DNA of 64,000 nt from Streptomyces spinosus (lineage in GTDB: Bacteria > Actinomycetota > Actinomycetes > Streptomycetales > Streptomycetaceae). Positions 36,767 to 45,584 of this stretch are shown here, piece by piece. Position 1 is the first letter of the stretch; every line of letters begins with the position of its first letter. The notes beneath the pieces were generated by a model. That model did no database searches, was not told the DNA's origin, and saw only the letters and a list, made by a program, of their open reading frames with translations. The stretch spans positions 1 through 64,000 of the forward strand of contig NZ_JAINRC010000012.1 in assembly GCF_020400655.1 (NCBI RefSeq). The letters run 5' to 3'. Position numbers and translations under genes: made by a program.

Positions 36767-38260
36767 ATGAACGACGACATCCAGCCCGACGGCTCGGACG
36801 TGTACGACAACGCGCACGAGTACGAGCACGGGGCTCTCGGCGACGCCGAGTACGCGCAGTTCATGGAGCTCGCCGCGGAAGAGGGCTTCGACATCGAGGA
36901 CGTCGAGGGCGCCATCGAGGCGGCGGGCCACGGTCCGCTGCCCGTGCTCGCCGTCGTCGGCCGCCCCAATGTCGGCAAGTCGACACTGGTGAACCGGATG
37001 ATCGGCCGCCGTGAGGCGGTCGTGGAGGACCGGCCGGGCGTCACCCGCGACCGCGTCACCTACGAGGCCGAGTGGGCCGGCCGCCGCTTCAAGGTCGTCG
37101 ACACCGGCGGCTGGGAGCAGGACGTCCTCGGCATCGACGCCTCCGTCGCCGCCCAGGCCGAGTACGCGATCGAGGCGGCCGACGCGGTCGTCTTCGTGGT
37201 CGACGCCAAGGTCGGCGCGACCGACACCGACGAGGCGGTCGTCCGGCTGCTGCGCAAGGCCGGCAAGCCGGTCGTGCTGTGCGCCAACAAGGTCGACGGC
37301 CCGAGCGGCGAGGCCGACGCGGCCTACCTGTGGAACCTGGGCCTCGGCGAGCCGCACCCGGTCTCGGCCCTGCACGGCCGCGGCACGGGCGACATGCTCG
37401 ACGCCGTCCTCGAGGTCCTGCCGGACGCGCCCGAGCAGTCCTTCGGCACCGCGATCGGCGGCCCCCGCCGCGTGGCCCTGATCGGCCGCCCCAACGTCGG
37501 CAAGTCCTCGCTGCTGAACAAGGTGGCCGGCGAGGAGCGCGTCGTCGTCAACGAACTGGCGGGCACCACCCGCGACCCGGTGGACGAGATCATCGAACTC
37601 GGCGGCAAGACCTGGAAGTTCGTGGACACCGCCGGTATCCGCAAGCGGGTCCACCTCCAGCAGGGCGCCGACTACTACGCCTCGCTGCGCACGGCCGCCG
37701 CCGTGGAGAAGGCCGAGGTCGCCGTCGTGCTGATCGACGCCTCCGAGTCCATCTCCGTGCAGGACCAGCGGATCATCAGCATGGCGGTCGAGGCGGGCCG
37801 CGCGATGGTCATCGCCTTCAACAAGTGGGACACGCTGGACGAGGAGCGCCGCTACTACCTGGAGCGGGAGATCGAGACCGAGCTGGGCCAGGTCGCCTGG
37901 GCGCCCCGGGTCAACGTCTCGGCGCGCACCGGCCGGCACATGGAGAAGCTGGTCCCGGCGATCGAGACGGCGCTGGCCGGCTGGGAGACGCGCGTGCCCA
38001 CGGGCCGGCTGAACGCCTTCCTCGGCGAGCTGGTCGCGGCCCACCCGCACCCCGTCCGGGGCGGCAAGCAGCCGCGCATCCTGTTCGGCACCCAGGCCGG
38101 CACCAAGCCGCCGCGGTTCGTGCTCTTCGCCTCCGGCTTCATCGAGGCGGGCTACCGGCGTTTCATCGAGCGCCGCCTGCGCGAGGAGTTCGGCTTCGAG
38201 GGCACCCCGATCCACATCTCGGTGCGGGTGCGCGAGAAGCGCGGCGCGAAGAAGAAGTAA
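36767..38260 (+). CDS. der: ribosome biogenesis GTPase Der
   Basis: A 497-residue protein with two tandem GTPase domains (P-loops GRPNVGKSTL and GRPNVGKSSL, each with DTGG or DTAG switch motifs and NKVD or NKWD) and a C-terminal KH-like domain. It helps assemble the 50S subunit. A 60-residue acidic N-terminal extension is present, as in other actinobacteria. ATG 36767 has GAGG 10 nt upstream; GTG 36707, overlapping the previous stop, would add 20 residues. Confidence 0.95.
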   Translation: MNDDIQPDGSDVYDNAHEYEHGALGDAEYAQFMELAAEEGFDIEDVEGAIEAAGHGPLPVLAVVGRPNVGKSTLVNRMIGRREAVVEDRPGVTRDRVTYEAEWAGRRFKVVDTGGWEQDVLGIDASVAAQAEYAIEAADAVVFVVDAKVGATDTDEAVVRLLRKAGKPVVLCANKVDGPSGEADAAYLWNLGLGEPHPVSALHGRGTGDMLDAVLEVLPDAPEQSFGTAIGGPRRVALIGRPNVGKSSLLNKVAGEERVVVNELAGTTRDPVDEIIELGGKTWKFVDTAGIRKRVHLQQGADYYASLRTAAAVEKAEVAVVLIDASESISVQDQRIISMAVEAGRAMVIAFNKWDTLDEERRYYLEREIETELGQVAWAPRVNVSARTGRHMEKLVPAIETALAGWETRVPTGRLNAFLGELVAAHPHPVRGGKQPRILFGTQAGTKPPRFVLFASGFIEAGYRRFIERRLREEFGFEGTPIHISVRVREKRGAKKK

Positions 38261-38269
38261 CGGCGGTAC

Positions 38270-38313
38270 GACGAGGAGGGCGGCCCTGGAACACCAGGGC
38301 CGCCCTCCTCGTC
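38270..38313. terminator. strong bidirectional terminator
   Basis: A 20-bp perfect stem (38270-38289 GACGAGGAGGGCGGCCCTGG with 38294-38313) around the tetraloop AACA. It lies between the convergent der gene and the minus-strand small gene and probably ends both transcripts. Confidence 0.9.
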
Positions 38314-38323
38314 CGTGTGCCCG

Positions 38324-38740
38324 TCACGCGCTCCGGCGCGGCCCCGGCGGCAGGGCGGCCGCGGCCGGCACGTGCTGCATCCCCGTGTCGTGCTGCCGGC
38401 CCAGCGTGCCGACCCGCTGCCACTGCGACTGCTGCCGGGCGCTGTAGGCCCCCGCGCTGTAGGCGCTGTAGGAGCTGCTGAACGAGCCCGCCCGGTGCCC
38501 ACCGTGCCCACCGTGCCCGCCGTACGTGCCCGAACCGTCCGGGAAGTCCCCGAAGGCGCTGAACCCCAGCTCCTCCTCACCGCTGCGGTCCCCCGGCAGT
38601 GTGCGGAAGGTCCTGACCCACTCCGCGTAGAGCGAGTCGTAGATCGGCGTGGCCGAGGACCCGCCGGACGGCTCGTGCGCCGCCCGGGCGGACGGCACGG
38701 AGGAGAAGGACCGGCGGGGAGGAGTGTCGTATGCGTGCAC
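38324..38740 (-). CDS. conserved Streptomyces protein of unknown function
   Basis: A 138-residue protein. The most structured stretch is YDSLYAEWVRTFRTLPGDR, followed by GEEELGFSAFGDF. The rest is low complexity (GGHGGHGGH, SYSAYSAGAYS). No signal peptide or membrane segment. Start GTG 38740 lacks a clear ribosome-binding site. I recall similar proteins only from streptomycetes, without function. Confidence 0.75.
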   Translation of the reverse strand: MHAYDTPPRRSFSSVPSARAAHEPSGGSSATPIYDSLYAEWVRTFRTLPGDRSGEEELGFSAFGDFPDGSGTYGGHGGHGGHRAGSFSSSYSAYSAGAYSARQQSQWQRVGTLGRQHDTGMQHVPAAAALPPGPRRSA

Positions 38741-38795
38741 GTATGTCCAAACGACCGTAACCGGAAAGAGATGCGGCCGGACGGCTCACCGGGGC

Positions 38796-39587
38796 TCAGG
38801 TGCCCGCGAGGGGGAGCGCGGCGGCGACCAGCCGGCCGCCCGCGGCGGCCTTGTCCAGCGCGTCCCGCAGCAGGTCCTCCCGGGGCTGGCGCCCGATGGA
38901 CCCGACCGGCGCGGCGAACATCAGCACCTGCTGGTGCTTGTTCGCGGCGGCCCGCCAGCTGTCGGTCACCTGGAGCGGCTGGTGCGCCTGCCACCAGGCC
39001 ACCGGCTGCCCGCCGGCCGCCGACGGCTGGAGCACCGCGTGCAGCTGGCCCACGGCCAGCAGGACGGACCAGCCGTGCAGCACCGGCGGGACGGACGCCA
39101 GCTCGGTCACCGGCATGAAGCCCTGCTCGATGAGCAGCGGCAGGAAGTCGTCGCCCGTGCCGGTGGTGCCCGGACGCACGATCGGCGAGGTCGGCTCGAC
39201 GACGAGCGCGGGGTGCAGTTCCCCGTCGACCAGGACGAGTCCGCTGGTCACGCCGAGCACCGCCTGCTCGGGCACGGAGGTGCGCGGCTCACCGCCGGCC
39301 GGGTCGCCGCCGACGGCGCCGATGGAGCGGACGGCGCCCTGGAGCTGCTCCTCCGTCACCTGGACGACCTGCGAGGGCAGACAGCTGGCGTGGGCGAAGG
39401 CGAGGACGGCGGTCTCGTCGCCGACGAACAGAACGGTGCTGGTGCGCTCCTGCTCGGAGTCGCCCGGGGTGCGACAGGACGTGCAGTCGTAACTGCCCGG
39501 GGCGTTCTCTCCGGCGAGCAGCCGGTCGGCTTCTTCGTCGCCGATCTCGGCGCGTACGGCGTCGCTGACGTCGAGCATGCGCGGCAC
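38796..39587 (-). CDS. conserved protein with a CxxC motif
   Basis: A 263-residue cytosolic protein of unknown function. The N-terminal third has YDCTSCRTPGD, a possible single zinc- or redox-active CxxC, followed by TVLFVGDETAVLAFAHASC. The remainder is mixed alpha/beta with no recognised motif. GGGAG lies 5 nt before GTG 39587; ATG 39578 is three codons later. It is 55 bp upstream of the preceding minus-strand gene, so the two may be cotranscribed. Confidence 0.8.
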   Translation of the reverse strand: MPRMLDVSDAVRAEIGDEEADRLLAGENAPGSYDCTSCRTPGDSEQERTSTVLFVGDETAVLAFAHASCLPSQVVQVTEEQLQGAVRSIGAVGGDPAGGEPRTSVPEQAVLGVTSGLVLVDGELHPALVVEPTSPIVRPGTTGTGDDFLPLLIEQGFMPVTELASVPPVLHGWSVLLAVGQLHAVLQPSAAGGQPVAWWQAHQPLQVTDSWRAAANKHQQVLMFAAPVGSIGRQPREDLLRDALDKAAAGGRLVAAALPLAGT

Positions 39588-40129
39588 GGGTGGCTCCCTC
39601 GGGATGCGGTGCTGGGTCGGCCGGGTGGCTCCCGGCCGATGAGCCCCGGGGTTCCGGGCTCATGAAGAAGACAACGGGCGTCCTGTGGTGGTGGTCACGC
39701 CTTGGGGGCGACCGGTTCGCACCTTCCACCGCGTACGGTCACCTGGGGTGCGGAATCGAACACTCACCGTCAACTCCGTCCGGCGTCAAGGAACTTGAAC
39801 GGGTGATGTGGGTCACAGGTCGCGTCGGCCGATGGTCGACACATCATGAAATCAACGGATGTAGTGGGTGGCCGAAAATCGCCGATACCCGGGGTAACAG
39901 GCAAGTGGCCTGGAACGACGGCGAGTTGGTTGATTCCCCCCGCTCGACCTCCTTACATTCCTCCGCCGTGTGCAACGAGCACCGCTCGGGTACGTCCGCC
40001 GGCCGGCACCAGGCAGCGCAGGATCGCCGACACCGGTCACGGCGGACGGGGCGGGCGCGAGGAACCGCGGTCCTGCGCGGTGAGCGCGCCCCGCCTCGGG
40101 GGAGCCCGGGTTCGTGGAGAGGGAACTAC
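39588..40129. other. 542-bp upstream region of the Rpf-like gene
   Basis: No gene seen. Contains a Crp-like site at 39803-39816 and relatively AT-rich sequence at 39840-39880 that probably carries the promoter, implying a long 5' leader of some 200-280 nt. I looked for the ydaO (c-di-AMP) riboswitch known for rpfA of S. coelicolor and could not match its conserved core. Confidence 0.5.
39803..39816. promoter_or_regulatory. putative Crp binding site
   Basis: GTGATGTGGGTCAC fits the reported Streptomyces Crp consensus GTG(N6)GNCAC exactly. It lies 314 bp upstream of the Rpf-like gene; Crp control of muralytic enzyme genes is known in actinobacteria. Confidence 0.55.
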
Positions 40130-40840
40130 ATGTCCGAGTGTGCCGATACCACCCGCAGCACCGCCCGTCCCGACGGCGCCCGGCCCGATGACGCCCGTCC
40201 CGACGGCGCCCGCAAGGGCCGTACCGCGGCCGCGCTCGCCGGAGCCGCCCTGCTGGCCCCGCTGGGACTGCTGGCGGCGACCGGCAACGCCGCCGCGGCG
40301 GACAACGGGGTGTGGGACCGCATCGCCCAGTGCGAGAGCGGCGGCAACTGGCACATCAACACCGGCAACGGCTACTACGGCGGGCTCCAGTTCTCCGCCG
40401 GCACCTGGCGCGCGTACGGCGGCACCGCCTACGCCCCGACGGCCGACCAGGCCTCCAGGAGCGCGCAGATCGCCGTCGCCACCAGGGTCCAGCAGGCCCA
40501 GGGCTGGGGCGCCTGGCCGGTCTGCTCGGGCCGGGCCGGAGCCTTCGGCGCCGCCCCGGCGGCGGCCCGCACCGGCTCCTCCGGCACGGCGGCCCGCACC
40601 AGCGGCCCGGCGACGAAGTCCGCGCCCACCCGGTCCACCCCGGCGCAGGCGCCGGAACGCCCCGCGGCCACCACCCACCGTGGTGCCCCGCACGGCGGCT
40701 ACACCGTCCGCCAGGGCGACACCCTGAGCACCATCGCGACCCGGCACGGCACCACGTGGCAGCGGATCTACGCCGCCAACAGGGCCGTCATCGGCGACGA
40801 CCCGAACCTGATCGTGCCCGGGCAGCGCCTCGCGCTCTGA
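40130..40840 (+). CDS. secreted Rpf-domain and LysM muralytic enzyme
   Basis: A 236-residue exported cell-wall hydrolase. The signal peptide (residues about 28-58: RKGRTAAALAGAALLAPLGL, ending AAAA) is followed by a resuscitation-promoting-factor domain (VWDRIAQCESGGNWHINTGN, catalytic Glu in CESGG; YYGGLQFSAGTW). An Ala/Pro/Thr-rich linker leads to a C-terminal LysM domain (YTVRQGDTLSTIATRHGTTW) that binds peptidoglycan. The order matches RpfA-type proteins that help spores germinate. GAGAGGGAA precedes ATG 40130. Confidence 0.93.
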   Translation: MSECADTTRSTARPDGARPDDARPDGARKGRTAAALAGAALLAPLGLLAATGNAAAADNGVWDRIAQCESGGNWHINTGNGYYGGLQFSAGTWRAYGGTAYAPTADQASRSAQIAVATRVQQAQGWGAWPVCSGRAGAFGAAPAAARTGSSGTAARTSGPATKSAPTRSTPAQAPERPAATTHRGAPHGGYTVRQGDTLSTIATRHGTTWQRIYAANRAVIGDDPNLIVPGQRLAL

Positions 40841-40917
40841 GCCCGGCCCGCAAGACGGACGGCCGCTGCTCCCCTCGAGGACAGCGGCTGTCCGCGTGTC
40901 CTGGCACACTCGGGCCC

Positions 40918-41958
40918 ATGTTGGAGACCTCGGCACGGCTGCTGCGCCTGCTCTCGCTGCTCCAGGCCCACCGCGAGTGGTCGGGACCGGAGCTGGCCGA
41001 ACGGCTCGGCGTCACCCCGCGCACCGTCCGCCGGGACGTGGACCGGCTGCGCGAACTGGGCTACCCGGTCCACGCCAGCCCCGGCACCGGCGGCGGCTAC
41101 CAACTGGGCGTCGGCGCCGAGCTCCCGCCGCTGCTGCTGGACGACGACGAGGCCGTCGCCGTTGCCGTGGGCCTGCGCACCGCCGCCGGACAAGGCATCG
41201 AAGGCATCGGCGAAACCTCCGTACGGGCCCTCGCCAAGCTGGAGCAGGTGCTGCCGCACCGGCTGCGCCGCAGGGTGAGCGCCCTCAACGCCTTCACCGT
41301 GCCCATGCTGCGTGGCGGCCCGCCGGTGACCCCCGTCGACCCGGCCCTGCTCACCGAACTCGCCCACCTGTGCCGGGACGCCGAGCGGCTGCGGTTCGCG
41401 TACCGCACGCACGAGGGCGCCGACAGCCGCCGTACCGTCGAACCGCACCGGCTGGTGTGCACGGAGTGGCGCTGGTACCTGGTCGCCTGGGACGTCGACC
41501 GGGCGGACTGGCGGACCTTCCGGGTGGACCGGATCACGCCCAGACCGCCGCACGGGCCGCGCTTCACCCCGCGCGAGCCGCCCGCCGAGGACCTCGCCGC
41601 CTACGTGTCCCGGGGCGTCTCCACGCGCGCGTACCCCGCGCACGCCACCGTCCGGCTGCTGGTGCCCGTGCAGCAGGCCGCCGAGCGCGTCTCGCCGTCC
41701 TCCGGGACGCTGGAGCCGGACGGCCCGGACGCGTGCCTGCTGCGCTGCGGCGCGGCGAGCCTCGACGTGATGGTCGTTCACCTGCTGATGCTGGGCCTGC
41801 CGTTCGAGGTGATCGAGCCGGCCGGGCTGACCGACGCCGTCAGGACGCTTCGGGACCGGCTTGATGGCGCTTTGGCTCGGGCTGCGGGGCCTGGGCCGCG
41901 TACTCCGGGTGATGCAGGTCGAACGCCGGGGACTCCGAGCGGACCCGGGGCAGGGTGA
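40918..41958 (+). CDS. WYL-domain transcriptional regulator
   Basis: A 346-residue YafY-type regulator. The N-terminal HTH is LLQAHREWSGPELAERLGVT, and the WYL domain has CTEWRWYLVAWDVDRADWRTF, here in the form WYL. WYL proteins sense ligands, often nucleic acids or nucleotides, and control many genes including defence loci. The last about 27 residues (Gly/Pro/Arg-rich) are encoded in the 119 bp that overlap the convergent ctaD gene and are probably not part of the fold. No ribosome-binding site is visible; CACACT 7 nt upstream of ATG may be a weak -10. Confidence 0.88.
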   Translation: MLETSARLLRLLSLLQAHREWSGPELAERLGVTPRTVRRDVDRLRELGYPVHASPGTGGGYQLGVGAELPPLLLDDDEAVAVAVGLRTAAGQGIEGIGETSVRALAKLEQVLPHRLRRRVSALNAFTVPMLRGGPPVTPVDPALLTELAHLCRDAERLRFAYRTHEGADSRRTVEPHRLVCTEWRWYLVAWDVDRADWRTFRVDRITPRPPHGPRFTPREPPAEDLAAYVSRGVSTRAYPAHATVRLLVPVQQAAERVSPSSGTLEPDGPDACLLRCGAASLDVMVVHLLMLGLPFEVIEPAGLTDAVRTLRDRLDGALARAAGPGPRTPGDAGRTPGTPSGPGAG

Positions 41959-43531
41959 CGAAGTTGTGCCGGGGCGGCGGGCAGGACGTGGCCCACTCCA
42001 GGGAACGGCCGTAGCCCCAGGGGTCGTCGGTGTCCACCCTCTCCCCGTACACCGCGGTCTTCCAGACGTTGTAGAGGAACGGCAGCGTCGACAGGCCCAG
42101 CAGGAAGGAGCCGATGGTCGACACCGTGTTGAGCGTGGTGAACCCGTCGGCCGCCAGGTAGTCGGCGTACCGGCGGGGCATCCCTCCGGCGCCCAGCCAG
42201 TGCTGCACCAGGAACGTGGCGTGGAAGCCCACGAACAAGGTCCAGAACTGGATCTTCCCCAGCCGCTCGTCCAGCATCTTGCCCGTGAACTTCGGCCACC
42301 AGAAGTAGAAGCCGCCGAAGACCGCGAAGACGACCGTGCCGAAGACCACGTAGTGGAAGTGGGCGACGACGAAGTACGAGTCCGTCACGTGGAAGTCCAT
42401 CGGCGGGGACGCCAGGATCACCCCGGTCAGCCCGCCGAACAGGAACGTCGCCAGGAAACCCATCGCCCACAGCATCGGCGTCTCGAAGGACAGCGAACCC
42501 TTGATCATCGTGCCGGTCCAGTTGAAGAACTTCACCCCCGTCGGCACCGCGATCAGGAACGACATGAAGGAGAAGAACGGCAGCAGCACCGCGCCCGTGG
42601 CGAACATGTGGTGCGCCCACACCACCATGGACAGCCCGGTGATCGCCATCGTCGCGCCGACCAGCGTCAGATAGCCGAAGATCGGCTTCCGGCTGAACAC
42701 CGGGATGATCTCCGTGATGATCCCGAAGAACGGCAGCGCGATGATGTAGACCTCGGGGTGCCCGAAGAACCAGAACAGGTGCTGCCACAGCAGCGCCCCG
42801 CCGTTCGGCGCCTGGAACACCTGCGAGCCGAACCGCCGGTCCGACTCCAGCACCAGCAGCGCCGCCGCCAGCACCGGGAACGCCATCAGGATCATGATCG
42901 ACGTGAAGAGCGTGTTCCAGGTGAAGATCGGCAGCCGGAACATCGTCATGCCCGGGGCGCGCATCCCGATGATGGTGGCGAGGAAGTTGACCGCGCCGAG
43001 GATCGTCCCGAAGCCGGCCAGGGCCAGGCCCATGATCCACAGGTCCGGTCCGACGCCGGGGGAGTGCCGGGCGTCGTTGAGCGGCGCGTAGGCGAACCAG
43101 CCGAACGCGGCCGGACCGGTGGGCACCAGCAACGAGCTCAGCACGATCAGCCCGCCGAACGCGAAGAGCCAGTACGACAGCATGTTCAGCCGGGGGAAGG
43201 CCACGTCGGGGGAGCCGATCTGCAACGGCATCAGCTCGTTGGCGAAGCCCGCGAAGCTGGGGGTCGCGAACAGCAGCAGCATGATGGTGCCGTGCAGCGT
43301 GAACAACTGGTTGTACTGGTTGTTGTCCATGAGCTGAAGCCCCGGCCGGGCGAGTTCCGCGCGCATCAGCAGCGCCATGACCCCGCCCGCCAGGAAGAAC
43401 CCGAAGCCCGTGATCAGGTACAGGTGGCCGATCTTCTTGTGGTCGGTGGTCGTGAGCCAGTCCACCACCAGCCGGCCGGCCCTGGCCCGCCGCACCGGCA
43501 GCGCCGGCGCCCCGGCGGTCTCGGTTCCCAT
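41840..43531 (-). CDS. ctaD: cytochrome c oxidase subunit I (stand-alone copy)
   Basis: A 563-residue, 12-helix membrane protein of the aa3 oxidase. It has the CuB/active-site HPEVYIIALP with the cross-linking Tyr, VWAHHMF, and the haem-ligand region VVAHFHYVVFGTVVFA. ATG 43531 gives the standard actinomycete N-terminus (VDWLTTTDHKKIGHLYLI). No ctaC, ctaE or qcr genes are near, so it is an isolated paralogue. Its 3' end overlaps the WYL gene by 119 bp. GAAGGGG lies 12 nt upstream of the start. Confidence 0.95.
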   Translation of the reverse strand: MGTETAGAPALPVRRARAGRLVVDWLTTTDHKKIGHLYLITGFGFFLAGGVMALLMRAELARPGLQLMDNNQYNQLFTLHGTIMLLLFATPSFAGFANELMPLQIGSPDVAFPRLNMLSYWLFAFGGLIVLSSLLVPTGPAAFGWFAYAPLNDARHSPGVGPDLWIMGLALAGFGTILGAVNFLATIIGMRAPGMTMFRLPIFTWNTLFTSIMILMAFPVLAAALLVLESDRRFGSQVFQAPNGGALLWQHLFWFFGHPEVYIIALPFFGIITEIIPVFSRKPIFGYLTLVGATMAITGLSMVVWAHHMFATGAVLLPFFSFMSFLIAVPTGVKFFNWTGTMIKGSLSFETPMLWAMGFLATFLFGGLTGVILASPPMDFHVTDSYFVVAHFHYVVFGTVVFAVFGGFYFWWPKFTGKMLDERLGKIQFWTLFVGFHATFLVQHWLGAGGMPRRYADYLAADGFTTLNTVSTIGSFLLGLSTLPFLYNVWKTAVYGERVDTDDPWGYGRSLEWATSCPPPRHNFVTLPRVRSESPAFDLHHPEYAAQAPQPEPKRHQAGPEAS

Positions 43532-43992
43532 CGCTCGCTCGCCCCTTCGCATCGTCGCGCCCGCGCCCGCGGCTCCCGCGGCGCGCGCACCCGTGAGCTG
43601 CCGCCCTGGGGCTCGCCGGGCGCGCGCTCCGACAGGGCGCGTCCGGCGGTTGTGTGCTGAATCCGTGAATTTCCCATGTGGCGTCAGCTGCCGTGGCACC
43701 ACTGCGGATTGCGCGGGGAATCGCGGCCCCGGGCCCGCCCCGATCCCCACTGCGGCACTTTCCGCCGGGTAATTCGAAGCGGCCCTCCGACACGCGTGAA
43801 TTCTGTTCGAATACCCCGGTGAGCCCAACGGAAACCCTCGTTCGTGTGACACCCGCCGTCGCGGCCGATGATGTGACCGCGGCCGAAACGGGCTCGCAGT
43901 GGCTGTGACAGAAGTGTGACGGCAGCCGGATACGGCTCTTACCCGTCCGTGCCCGGCTTCCGTCACCGCCGGTCGCGGCCTAGCGTTGCCGC
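43532..43992. other. 461-bp divergent region ctaD / I78 protein
   Basis: No credible gene. It carries the promoters of both flanking genes. TAGCGT at 43981-43986, 6 nt before the ATG of the I78 gene, indicates leaderless transcription of that gene. TGTGAC occurs twice near 43906-43920. Confidence 0.4.
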
Positions 43993-44208
43993 ATGGCACC
44001 GATTCCCACTCCGTCAGCGGAGCCCCAGGACAACCCGGACGGGTACGTCGGCCTCGAAGCGGCGCACGCCGAACGGCTCGCGCGGCAGCGCGGCTGGTCG
44101 ACGGTGCGGTCGCTGCCGCCGGGCGCGATCATCACCATGGAGTACCGGGCCGGACGGCTGAACTTCGAGGTGCGGGACGGCCGGGTGGCCCGCGCCTGGA
44201 AGGGCTGA
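43993..44208 (+). CDS. I78 family peptidase-inhibitor-like protein
   Basis: A 71-residue protein. The segment AERLARQRGWSTVRSLPPGA followed by ITMEYRAGRLNFEVRDG matches the I78 (potato-inhibitor-like Elastase inhibitor AFLEI) family common in actinobacteria. No signal peptide, so intracellular; a target protease is not known. TAGCGT 6 nt before ATG indicates a leaderless mRNA. A terminator follows 29 bp after the stop. Confidence 0.87.
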   Translation: MAPIPTPSAEPQDNPDGYVGLEAAHAERLARQRGWSTVRSLPPGAIITMEYRAGRLNFEVRDGRVARAWKG

Positions 44209-44236
44209 CGACCCGTTTTCGGCCCCCGTACGCCAA

Positions 44237-44268
44237 AAGGCCCCGCTCCACGGCAGGAGCGGGGCCTT
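44237..44268. terminator. bidirectional terminator
   Basis: 13-bp stem AAGGCCCCGCTCC (44237-44249) with 44256-44268, loop ACGGCA. With AAAAGG before and CCTTCG after, it can serve both the I78 gene and the convergent PAP2 gene. Confidence 0.85.
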
Positions 44269-44321
44269 CGTCGTGGCGCGGGGCGGTGGTGCGTACCGGA
44301 ACCCCGGGCCGGTGGCGGCCG

Positions 44322-45347
44322 TCAGTTGCCGGTCAGCGGCCGGGCCGGCTGGGACGTGCCGCGCGGGAGACGGTCGGCGTGCGGCGGGCGGCGGCTGCCC
44401 GCCGGGGTGACCGGGGTGCGTTCCGAACGGGCCGTGTGCGGACCCGGCGCGAGGTGCGCCAGGCCCCGCGAGGACCGGGTGGAGGCCACCGGCTCGCGGG
44501 CCGGCACCGGCTGTTCGGCCGGCAGGCCGCGCGGCTTGAGCGGCACCGGGGCGACCGGCACGGCCGGTTCGGGCGCGGGCAGGCCGCGGCGGGCACGCCA
44601 GCGGTCGCGCAGGTCGAAGAGGCCCAGCTCGGCCTTGGCGATCAGCGGCTCGAACCAGGGCAGGGCGAGCAGGATCAGCAGACCGGCGGCCCAGCCCAGC
44701 AGCACGTCGCTCAGCCAGTGCGTACCGAGGTAGACGGTGGTGAGCCCGACGCCGAGCGAGGTGACCGCGGAGAGGGCCGACAGCCAGCGGCGCGCCGTCG
44801 GGGTGGAGGCCAGATACGCCAGGATTCCCCAGGTCACCACGGCGTTGGCGGTGTGGCCGCTGGGAAATATATCGCCGCCCAGGCCCATCTCGTTCGAGCC
44901 GATCACGGTCGCGTAGTGCGGACCGAGCCGCCCCATGCCGAGCTTGGCGGCGCCGACCGTGATGTTCAGCAGGAGCAGTGAGGTGGCCAGGGTGAGCAGC
45001 GGGCGCAGGGTGTGCTGCCGCCAGGAGCGCCAGCCGAGCCAGGCCGCGACCATCACGGCGGTCGGGCCGCGCTGGCCCAGCACCACGTAGTAGTCGAGGA
45101 AGGCGTGGATCTCGGGCCACTGCTGGTACGGCCGGAAGAACATGACCTGCCAGTCCAGCCGGACCAGCCAGGAGGTCGTCACCACGGCCCACACGATCGC
45201 CAGGTAGAAAGCCAGGGTCGCGGAGAACAGAACGACCCGGTGCCGGCTCATCCTCGGCACATCGATGTGGGCCGGTCGTTCCGGCTCACGGTCCAGTCTG
45301 GCGAACACCCGGTCCAGACGCCGGGTGAGGTTTCGTTCGGTACGCAC
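44322..45347 (-). CDS. PAP2 family membrane phosphatase
   Basis: A 341-residue protein with about six membrane segments and a cytosolic Pro/Arg-rich tail of about 90 residues. Phosphatase motifs are KLGMGRLGPH (motif 1, with Gly in place of the usual Arg before Pro), FPSGHTANA and TVYLGTHWLSDVLLG. It likely dephosphorylates a lipid phosphate such as undecaprenyl pyrophosphate. GTG 45347 is preferred: TAACGT (45355-45360, minus strand) is 7 nt upstream, giving a leaderless mRNA. A TTG at 45431 would add an unlikely 28-residue leader. Confidence 0.87.
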   Translation of the reverse strand: MRTERNLTRRLDRVFARLDREPERPAHIDVPRMSRHRVVLFSATLAFYLAIVWAVVTTSWLVRLDWQVMFFRPYQQWPEIHAFLDYYVVLGQRGPTAVMVAAWLGWRSWRQHTLRPLLTLATSLLLLNITVGAAKLGMGRLGPHYATVIGSNEMGLGGDIFPSGHTANAVVTWGILAYLASTPTARRWLSALSAVTSLGVGLTTVYLGTHWLSDVLLGWAAGLLILLALPWFEPLIAKAELGLFDLRDRWRARRGLPAPEPAVPVAPVPLKPRGLPAEQPVPAREPVASTRSSRGLAHLAPGPHTARSERTPVTPAGSRRPPHADRLPRGTSQPARPLTGN

Positions 45348-45584
45348 CCAATCGACGTTACAGCGAGTGAGCGGTGTTCCCGGTCGAAACAGCGTCTTTG
45401 TGATGACGATGTGATGTGGGAAACCTCTCAAGGGCGGCCCGAATTCTCGGGATTCCGCAATCCTGTGAGTCCGATCGGGCCAATTCCTTTGATCATGCCG
45501 GGTGTTGTTTATATGGCGCTTATGAATGTGTTAACCCGGACCTGGCACGCAATTCTCCGGGGCGTCATCGGACGGCCCGGCCGG

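Noticed and set aside
39840..40129. ydaO (c-di-AMP) riboswitch upstream of the Rpf-like gene
   Set aside because: Known for rpfA of S. coelicolor, but I could not find the conserved core sequences; a covariance-model search would decide.
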